A DNA stretch of 64,000 nucleotides. Source: Branchiostoma floridae (taxonomy: Eukaryota > Chordata > Leptocardii > Amphioxiformes > Branchiostomatidae). Location: NCBI RefSeq assembly GCF_000003815.2, contig NC_049995.1:3340788-3404787 (forward strand), read 5' to 3'. The notes beneath the pieces were generated by a model, which was not told the DNA's origin, did not search any database, and was given only the letters and a program-made list of their open reading frames with translations. Positions 1 to 9,700 of the stretch are shown here, piece after piece; within the stretch, counting starts at the first letter, position 1, and the number at the start of each line of letters is the position of its first letter. The translations under genes and the position numbers were made by a program.

Positions 1-404
1 GACTCACCATACATATACAAATATGTTCAAATAAATACAACCAATACCTGCAACTAGAAGAGATTTGGTAATTCAAATCTTGATATTATCTAATATATGC
101 AAATAATTTACATTCTAATATTGCACCAATATATTTCACCTCTTGTGAAATATATAAATAAACTAATCCTGAACTAGTTATATACCTCAAAACTAATAAA
201 CACCCTTTGCCGAAATATACACATTAAAACTTTGAGCACATGTGACAACTAGTCACTGTCAGCAGCAAGTTTCTGAACTTTTCCACATTTGAATAGTGCA
301 CTGAGGCCCCCTAGCAGGTGTGACCATAACTGCAGCAGCATACGGCAGCAATATACCTGTCCAGTAAACCGCTACCAGTACTACTTGTCTTTCCTTTCTA
401 AAAC
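1..404. other. AT-rich sequence without a recognisable gene
   Basis: AT-rich DNA beyond the proposed 3' end of the GGT7-like gene. A short plus-strand open frame from 289 has no splice context or family signature. I see nothing further. Confidence 0.3.
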
Positions 405-721
405 TCTGTTGCCAATTCCTCTTGGTTTATTCTTAACACAATATAGTTTGATTTCTATACACGCAGCTCCTTGTATGCAGTCTTTCCCTGAAAAAACAAA
501 GTTACACGAAAATCTCTAGCATAAAAATGCCAGAGTTTAAATACGCAATTGATTGACTCACATTGACTTCTGTAGTACCTAAAGCTCTGTTCGAATGAAA
601 GCTCATCTGTGCCTTGGAAGTAGTAAAGTTTAATCTTTGTTTAACACAAAGAAAGCTCTATTGTATTACATAATCTAACGTAACAAGTGTTTCATATTCA
701 TCTTTTCTATGCTGCCATTGG
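405..721 (-). other. probable 3' UTR and poly(A) signal of the GGT7-like gene
   Basis: Downstream of the TAA at 724-722 (minus strand), the first clear AATAAA on the minus strand lies at 431-426. This would give a 3' UTR of about 300 bases. No cDNA support; the end is a guess. Confidence 0.4.
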
Positions 722-3700
722 TTAAAAGACGCTTGCCTTGCTGCCCTTTTCCCGCGTGTCGGCCTGTCCGGTGATGGCGTCTTTCACGCGGTACGCTGCC
801 TGCACCACATTCAGCGCCTCCTGGTCCCGGACAACGTTCTGCTTCCACGTGGCCAGCTGGGTCAAAATGTCCGCACTGAAACCAGCTAAAAGAAAAAAAA
901 AACCATCAAGATTCAGTCTGATTTTGCACTGGAAGGTCTTGAAGCTTGTTTAAATTCCTGTGTTTTGGGATGTTTGTGATCTTGTGTGTCTGTAGCTACT
1001 TGAATACATTGACAGTCAGTTAAGTCGCCAGCTGGGTCAAAATCTCCGCACTGAAGCCAGCTAAAAGAAAAAACAACATCAAGATTTAGACCCTAGTCTG
1101 TAACTATTTGAAAACAGTAGCTGTCAGTAAAGTTGCAGCAGCCTGGTTTGAAGCTGAAGCCGCTGCATTCAAACCAGCTAAAAGAAAAACATCAAGATTT
1201 AGTAGGATTCAAAGGTAAAAGGTGTAAGTTTTGTTTTTTGTGCGATGTTTGTGTGTTCTGTGCTTCCACGTGGCCAACTGGTTCAAAATCTCCCCACTGA
1301 AACCAGCTAAAAGAAAAACAACATCAAGACTTAGTCTAATTTTGACGTGAAAGGTGTAAAGAGGTTTTATTTCCTGAGTGGTGTGAATGTTTGTGTTCTG
1401 TAGTTATTTGAATACTCTGTCAGTAGATAGGCAGGAAGTGAGTGGGAAAATGGTGTCACTTAAAGGGGCATTCTACTCCACACGGGAGTGTTATTTTCCT
1501 ATAGATATGAATTTTAGGAAGTAATAAATACATACTATGTCACATCATACGATAAAGTACCCAGTTACTCCACGTGCCTCAAAAGCATTCAGTCTTCTAC
1601 TAAACTCCCCAAGTACCCGCTAATTGAATTAATCCTATGGTTGAATACAATGCAAAATTTTTAGGTAAGGTTACAAAGCTAATTTCAGGGGCGCTAAGAA
1701 AGATACGTCTTGTTATGCGTTCTTTGATATCTTGTGAACAATTGAACTTCTTGGTGTGCTTAGCGCCCCTCATTTATGCCTAAATTATTCACGATAAAGG
1801 AAGTGTCTACACGTATAGGGAATGCATTGGTAGGGTCTGCATGGGTTTAGTGAGCGTCATATTGTTTTACAAAACACTCATCGCGAAATTTATCCCAAGG
1901 TGAATTCAACAAAATTCGGCTGATTATGTATTCATTGACACATTATCTATCGGAAAACATCACCCCCCATCTGGAGTGGAATGCCCTTTTAAAAAAAAAC
2001 AGGGAAGGCACCTTCAGCACGTGTCTCGTCCGGTTGTAACTGGTTGTGAAGTCTGGGCCCCTCCACACTGATCTCCAGCTCCTTATCGAATGCCAGGATG
2101 TTCAGGACAACCTGTATGGGAAAATTGTGTATATAGACTTATAAGACACATTAGAACTTTAGATGATGTTAACTGTATCTCTGTTATGCTGCCTATGTGT
2201 CCACATTGTATTGCCTTTGTTGCAATTTGAATAGATAAATAAATATACAGTAGAAGCCGTTTAATTGCACACCCCATTTGCCAGTGTTCTTGTGCAATTA
2301 TCCGAATGGTGCAACAAAGCCAACTTATTCAGCTATACCGCACCAACGGGATTTGGGCATTGGGCATTCACAATTAACAGAAGTGTGCGATTATCCGTTG
2401 TGCAATTAACTGGCTTCTACTGTATGACCCTTGACTCTTCCCTCATGACCTCAATGACAAGCGGCTTGAAGGCTGATTTGAGCTTTCATGAATAAACAAA
2501 AGTTCAAACAAACAGATAAACAAACAAACAAACCTGTGCCACACCCGATAGCGTTGTGGTCCCACTTGATGCTCCGAGTGCCAGGTGCTTTCCGCACGGG
2601 TTGGACACCGGCACCACGATCGTCGGACTCAGCCATGACAACGGGCGCTTCCCAGGTACGATATAGTTCTCCTGCACAGAAGAGAATAATAGCCAGAAAT
2701 TCCAAAGTTAAAATTTTTTCACAATCTTTTTCATATCCTATGACACACCTTTTAATTTAATAAGATAGTGGATACTTATAATACAAAAATGTATATAGAT
2801 AAACTACAACTAGGGTTGGGTACTGGTACAGAAAATTCCGATCTGGTTCAGGATCATAGGGTTATTGTTACTGTTACAGTAGTGTAGTAGTACTATATAT
2901 CATATTTGGACATACCCAAGAACAGACAGTCAAAACTAACTAATACTTGCCTTGCAGTCTGTAGACTAACTAAGTCTTATCCTTTATGTGTTTGAAGATA
3001 TAATGCACAGCTGGCATCTTAGAAAGGGAGTTGCGACTGACAACTAAACCTGCTATGTTTTGGCTCTAAATCTTTATCTTTTTTAACTGATTATCCCTAA
3101 AACATGTGACTGTCTAGTATTTGTGCTGTTTATTCTGTAATTGGTGCAAAAATACATCCACTGATCGTTGATTTCATGCCTGTTTTTCCTACTAGTTCAG
3201 CACAAATTACCACAAAGTATCCACCCCTTACTATAGAGCCCTAATATTCAAGATGGCCGTTCGACTCACAGGGTTGGGTGCCCCGGTCTGAGAAGCCTGC
3301 CCCGGGATGGAGAAGTCGGCCATGTGACCGTTCAGGATGACCCCTGTAGAGGTGATGACCCCTGACCCGAAAAGGTCATGAAGACTCCTGGAAAACAAGA
3401 ATCAGAGAATCACATGTGGTGACAAGAAAATAGAATCCTTCAAGATATTCAAAGTAGTATTGAAAATCATTTCATACTCTTAATAGTCCATACTATTTTG
3501 TTACAATATTGTTGTTTATTGGTCATTCTATCATAATATAGAACACAACAGAATGGAATAGAGTAGAGTACAGTAGAGAAGAATAGAATAGAACAGAATA
3601 GAATAGAATAGAATAGAATAGAACAGAATAGGATAGAGCAGAATAGAAAAGAAAAGAAATGAAGGAGAAAATGTACACAAGTGACACACAGAAGTACACA

Positions 3701-6700
3701 AACTCACGAGGTAACAGACACCATGTCCAAGTCAGGTCCGATCACAGACACGTGACTCGCTCCCTTGTCATCTCCCAGAGTGTAGAACGGTCCGTAGTGG
3801 TCCGGTGATGTATACGCCTGCGAGTCATCGATTTTCCCGCGCAACTTCTTTGCTTCAGCTTTGCTGTGAATGACCAGAAAAAAAGATTTGTAATGATTCT
3901 CTTATTATTGATAAGACAAATCAAATGTTAAAAATTTTTGACATAAAAAAATCAGTTGCAAAAAACTTGCATGATTTTTCCAGCAACACCGGGATGGACC
4001 CTTACTTTATTGAGTTTTGCCTTACCTGACAATCCTGTTCACTATCCCTGTAACATTAGGGGCCTTGTCAGGGTCCCCTAGTGTCGTGTGCTGGGCATAA
4101 CCAAACTTGAATGCCTGAGAATAATAAAACCAAAGTAAGGTTATATCCTTCCATGATGTTTTGGTATGGACAGAGACTATCCCCTCCCTCTAGGAACCAA
4201 TAACGGTCTGTACCCAACCTAACCTCCCTCTGTGATGCCTACTTCCAGTTGTTGATAAGTTTTAGCCTTCATTGTGTCATTCCAAATAACATTACATCCC
4301 TCCATGGTGTTCAGTATTCACTGAAGACTGTCCCCTCCCTTTATGACCTATAATGGCCTGTCCCCAACTCCCCCTCCCTCTGTGATGATCACTACTGATC
4401 TGTCCCTACCTCCAGCAGCCATTGGTAAGTGACTGCCTTGTTCGCATCTTTTCCCGTCATGTTATATCCCTCCATACTGTTCAGTTAATAATGGACAGAA
4501 AGCTGTTCCCTTCCTTATGGTAAACCATAATGAACTGTCCCCAACCTCCCATTCCGTCTGTAACCTCCCTCTGTAATGCCTACTGATCTGTCCCTACCTC
4601 CACCAGTCGTTGATAAGTGACCGCCTTGTTTGCGTCCTTCCCAGTCATGTTATATCCTTCCATGATGTTCAGTATGGACAGAAGACTGGGTCCACCAGAT
4701 GGGGCCGGGGCAGTTAGGATATAGGACCCTGCAACAAAAGATTGTTTGCAATATCCTCAATATAAACTATTATACAAAAATTATGTGAAAAAAAGGATTG
4801 ATTCAATCATTGACACTCGAAGCCATACCAACCAAACGATATGGTGTTGAACAGAAGCAGGGAAATTTGGGGATATGTTTTGTGTGACCTACCCTCGTAA
4901 GCAGGCCTTATATAAGTGCTAGTTTCATGAGTTAACTATGATAAATGAGTTTACAATGATAATGCCATTGGAAAGGAAATCAAACTTTCTACTGATATAT
5001 AATACATTGAAATTGATGCAGAAACAATGCAAATATGATCAACCAAGTAAGTTTATTTGTCTCTGTGTACAGAGGATCGGTTCTTATGTGTTATTAGAAG
5101 CAATTTTAATATAGTCAGTAGAGTGGTAAGAAGTGAGTGGGAAGATAGTGTCACCACATAGTGTCAGACTTGCAGGAGTGACAGAAAGTAGTTCAGAGAT
5201 GGTAGAAGTAGTCATTTATCAGACATAGCAGGTCACGGGGTCAACAGAAGAGGCTTAACTAATTCACAGAAATTTCTTCACTTTTTTCAGTCAAAAGATA
5301 AGCATGGAATACGGAACTCAAAAGCAGAAGTGTACATATATTTACAGAAAAGTTACTAGACAAGTTGAGTAGTATAGAAGGGGCTAATGATGCCCACCTT
5401 TGTAGGTGGTGTTGAGTGTTGGTTTGAGTAAAGCCTGGTAGTCTGTCAGGTCCTGTACATTAATGACTCCTCCTGTGTTATGTGCCTGGAAAAACAACAA
5501 TTTTTTTTCGAGTTGTCCAGTAAATAACAGTCATAATTTGAATTTTCAAATTTTGCAAAGTGGAGCTCAATATCATTTGGTTTCCTTCAATCATAGTTCT
5601 AAAAAAATCTTTAGGCTCGGGTGGACTATAGGTAAATTAGTTATATTTTGGACCAGTAAATAATGCAAATGATTTGAATTTATAAATTTGCAAAAGGGAT
5701 TACAATATCATAACATTGGGTTTACTTGATACATCTAAGTTCTAACAAAGGTAGAATTAGATACTAATACACACGAGTTAGGTACATTAGATAAATTTGT
5801 TGCATTTCTTGTAAGTGTAGATGGCATTTTCAACATTACAAAATTAACTACTAAAAACATTTTATTTTGTGTACATCCTGATAACCAATAAAAAGAAGCC
5901 ACAGATACAATCAGAGACTGCTTACAGCTGTTACAACACTCTCTGCTATTGGTCCAGTGTAGAAGACATCCGCCCCATTCTCCGCGACCTGTTCAAGAGT
6001 GTCCGCCAGATCCGACCGTGTCATTTTCTGTCCCGCGGTGAACAGTCTATCGTTGGGCGCGAAAACTTTCTTAAAGTCTCCAGACATGTTGTCTATACCG
6101 ATGGACGAAAGGGCATCAGCTGTGGGAAAAATGACAGAATTTTTAATACTGTAAATGCAGAAATTTTCGTGGTGGTTTTATGTATTTTTCCATAATGGCA
6201 GTAAAGAGACTACAGTGCATGGTGCTACCACGAACTTAAAACCACCACGAACAGTCCTTTTCTTGCTACTGCGAAATTAAATCCCCGCAAACTTAGTGCA
6301 TTTACAGAACTAAGGTACAATGTACTAGGGGAAAAAAGGTGGCAAGGTGATCTTGTGGTTCTAGTTGTTGACTTGGAATCTAAAGTTTATGGGTTCAAAT
6401 CCCTAATGTACGGTAGGTCTCAATGTATGTTGTGCCTTTGGGATAGCCACTTGACGAAAACACTTTCTTCATCACTCAAAAGACACACTGCAACAGATGT
6501 AAAAATGAGTACCTAAGCTTTGGTTTAAGCAATAGAACATGAAGTTAAGCCCAGGCTCTGTGCTTGAAGACAGTCACACATTAAGCACATTAAAGAACAT
6601 AGTACTGAAAAAAGAGTATAGGCTAATCTTAGTGTGTGTGTGTATTATCAAATCTTACAGCCTGGTCTTATGTAGGTTAATCTTACTGTACAAAACTGGT

Positions 6701-9700
6701 ATGTTACTGAATAAGCGATCAAAGATTTTAGATCCGTTTTGGTGACAAATTTACACAAAGGACTTTGAAATATCATGTTTTGCTTTTAGCTTTGGAAAAT
6801 ATCTATTGTAGGTACAATGTATCATGAAAGGGGTAACTTGAAATTCCAAGAAGCGCCACCTACCCAACTCTTCTGTTACTGCAAACCCACTCCTGGCCAG
6901 CTCTACCACAGGACTGATCACCCGGGACCACGGCAGTCTGAGGGGTAAATAAACTGTAGTTATCTTTAGGTATAGAATACGTTCATGAAGGTTAAACATC
7001 CAGGTAAACTATATTCAAATAAAATACAATATGTACAACTGGATAAAATCAATCACAATGCAATACATTGTAAACCTAAAGTATGATAATGTTAATAAAT
7101 ACCATACTTACTTTCCATATTTCTGATGTGCGAGCTCTAACCCTCGCAACTGACTAGGAACTGCCACTGCCAGACCATCCTGTGTAAGAAGAGAAACATT
7201 GTTCAAAAACAAAACTAAAAAACAAAAATTTGTACAAAAAGAATTGTTACCTTGTGGTCAGGGTTGAAGTACAATGTACAAACTAAAATTTCTGGGTTGG
7301 AATCCCTAGTAGTCCCCAATCTTGTGCTCTTTGAATAGGCACTTTATACCTATTTCCTCACTCAACTCAGGGAATAATGAGTAAACCTATAACTAGCTTT
7401 AGCTAGGGACATTCTCCTTGGAGGGGTGTTATTGGGACGTAAACCCGTAGGCCCCGTGTTTGAGGAGAGTCACACCTCGAGCTCACTCACTCACTCACTA
7501 AAACAATCCACCACACTATTTAAAAAGAGCAGGGGTACATCCCGGTGTGAGTGGATCAAAACCTTATAGTCTGGCAGGCTTTTAGCCAGGCATACGTCAA
7601 CGCGTCATCTGGACGCACTTTTCTTAGAATAACAAGAAATTTGATGCCCCTGGACGCCATGTACTGGGGAGAAAATCCACGGACAAGCATGAAATTCTGA
7701 TTGACCAGGGATGCAACCAGGTCATCTGTGGTCCCAGTCTTCTACTGTGACATCTGTAACAGTATTTTTGCCTCTTGGGATACCTTAGAATGCACTGTTT
7801 CAACTTAAAATTATCAAAAACTCTGCACCATGGAAGGTGGATGCCCCTGGACCCTCCCTACAATAGTCACTTACCGAGACTCACCAATACGTTTGGACTC
7901 CCTATTATAAAATCCTAGCTAAAAGCCTGTAGTCTGGTCTTATCTACTGTTATGGTGCAAACTGGTGTGCTACACCTTAAAGTCGTTTACCAGCTATGTA
8001 AAACAAACAAACAAGTAGTCCAGTGGAGAGAGACACATACCACGTTGACTTGACTGAGCTTGTTGTGGAACATGTCCCTGGTGGCTGCTGATGGCGCCGT
8101 CTCTCGGAAGTCGATCACGGAAGCGCTCTTGTCCCTCAGTCGTACCACCATGAACCCACCACTGGAACAAACAATCAGTCATGTCAGGCAAGTGTCAAGT
8201 TAAAATTCTTTACAAACCTTTCAGCAACATTACATACACTGTGTCTATTTATCACTTTCTGTCACAATAGTGAAAATAACTAGCATATTACTAAAATACT
8301 GACCAAAAAAAAAATACCACCTCATGAATCAGTATCCTCTCCCATTGACTCATTGACCTAGAATATCTTACCGATAAATGACTGTTTTTGCCAACTCTGA
8401 ACTCTATAGCTACTTTCCTACTTTCTGCCACTTTCTGCAAGTCTAACCTTGCAGTGACACCATCTTCCCACTTACTTCCTGGCACTCTACCGACAGTGTA
8501 TTCAAACTAGGAACACACAAGAACGCAAACATCCAGACACACTAAAAACAGACTTTGTACATGGAGGAAAACAACAATCTCCAAGCAGATCCTTAGATAG
8601 ACAGTAGCATTTTTTTTTTTTGGTTCTCCTGTCGGTTGGACAGATGAGGAGGCAGACAGGCTTTTTTTGCCTGTTTGCCTGACCTGCACATGACTTTTTA
8701 TGGTGAAGGAGGGGTGTGCAATTCCTTCTCCACCCTCTCGTCTACTGGAGCACTGAGTTTCACAGGGGCAACTGTATGCAACGTGTGAGGCGGCTCCAGC
8801 AGATGCAGCTTTGTTGTTCGGAGTATCCGTCTCCTAGGAGGACTTCCAACCAAGGATGTAAGGGGTTCCTCCTACCCCCGACTCGTGTGCCATGGCTGGT
8901 GCCGCTCATGCCCGAACATGCCCCTAAGGCCTGTCTCGGCCACAAAGCCCCACCAAGGCCACACAACGCCACTAGCCGCAGCTAGATACTCATTTACACC
9001 TGAGTTAAGTGAGGGAAGTCGTGTAAAGTGCCTTTCCCAAGGGCACAAGATCGGTGACACGGAACCTGGATTCGAACCCGCAACCTCTTGGTCTCGAGCC
9101 GCAAATGCTGCCACTGCGCTGCGCGGTCCCACTAGACAGTAGCATAAGATAGTATCAAAAGCTGCCAGAGAAGTGAAGCCGGCCTAGGAGTGTGTTTGGC
9201 TACCCAGTGGCAGATGACTCTCTTTGGAGAGGCTATGTCACTGGTAAATCTGCCTGGCGATTAGAAAAAAAACACCTACCCTCCGATTCCAGACACCTGT
9301 GGGTTGACAACTCCTTGGCACAAAACGGTCGCTATGGCAGCGTCCACAGCTGAACCCTCGTTCTTCAGGATGTCTGCCCCGATATCGGAACAGAGCGCGG
9401 CATCCGACACCACGGCTCCATGGGGAACAACCTACAACAAATAATAAACAAATCATTAATCAACAAAGGCACAACTAAACTTTTGTTTCCACAATTTACC
9501 GGTACTACATGTATAAACAAAATTTAAACTTTACTTGCTTGATACATTCTTACTAGAAGATGTACAAAATGTAATGCAGCACGACTTCCTATACCAACAC
9601 TAGACAAATTAAAATTTGTGAGCTAATGCTGGACATATCACTCAGGAAAGGGATCCAGCCATGGAAACCCTGCTTCAAACCTTGAAGTCAAGTCTCAAGA

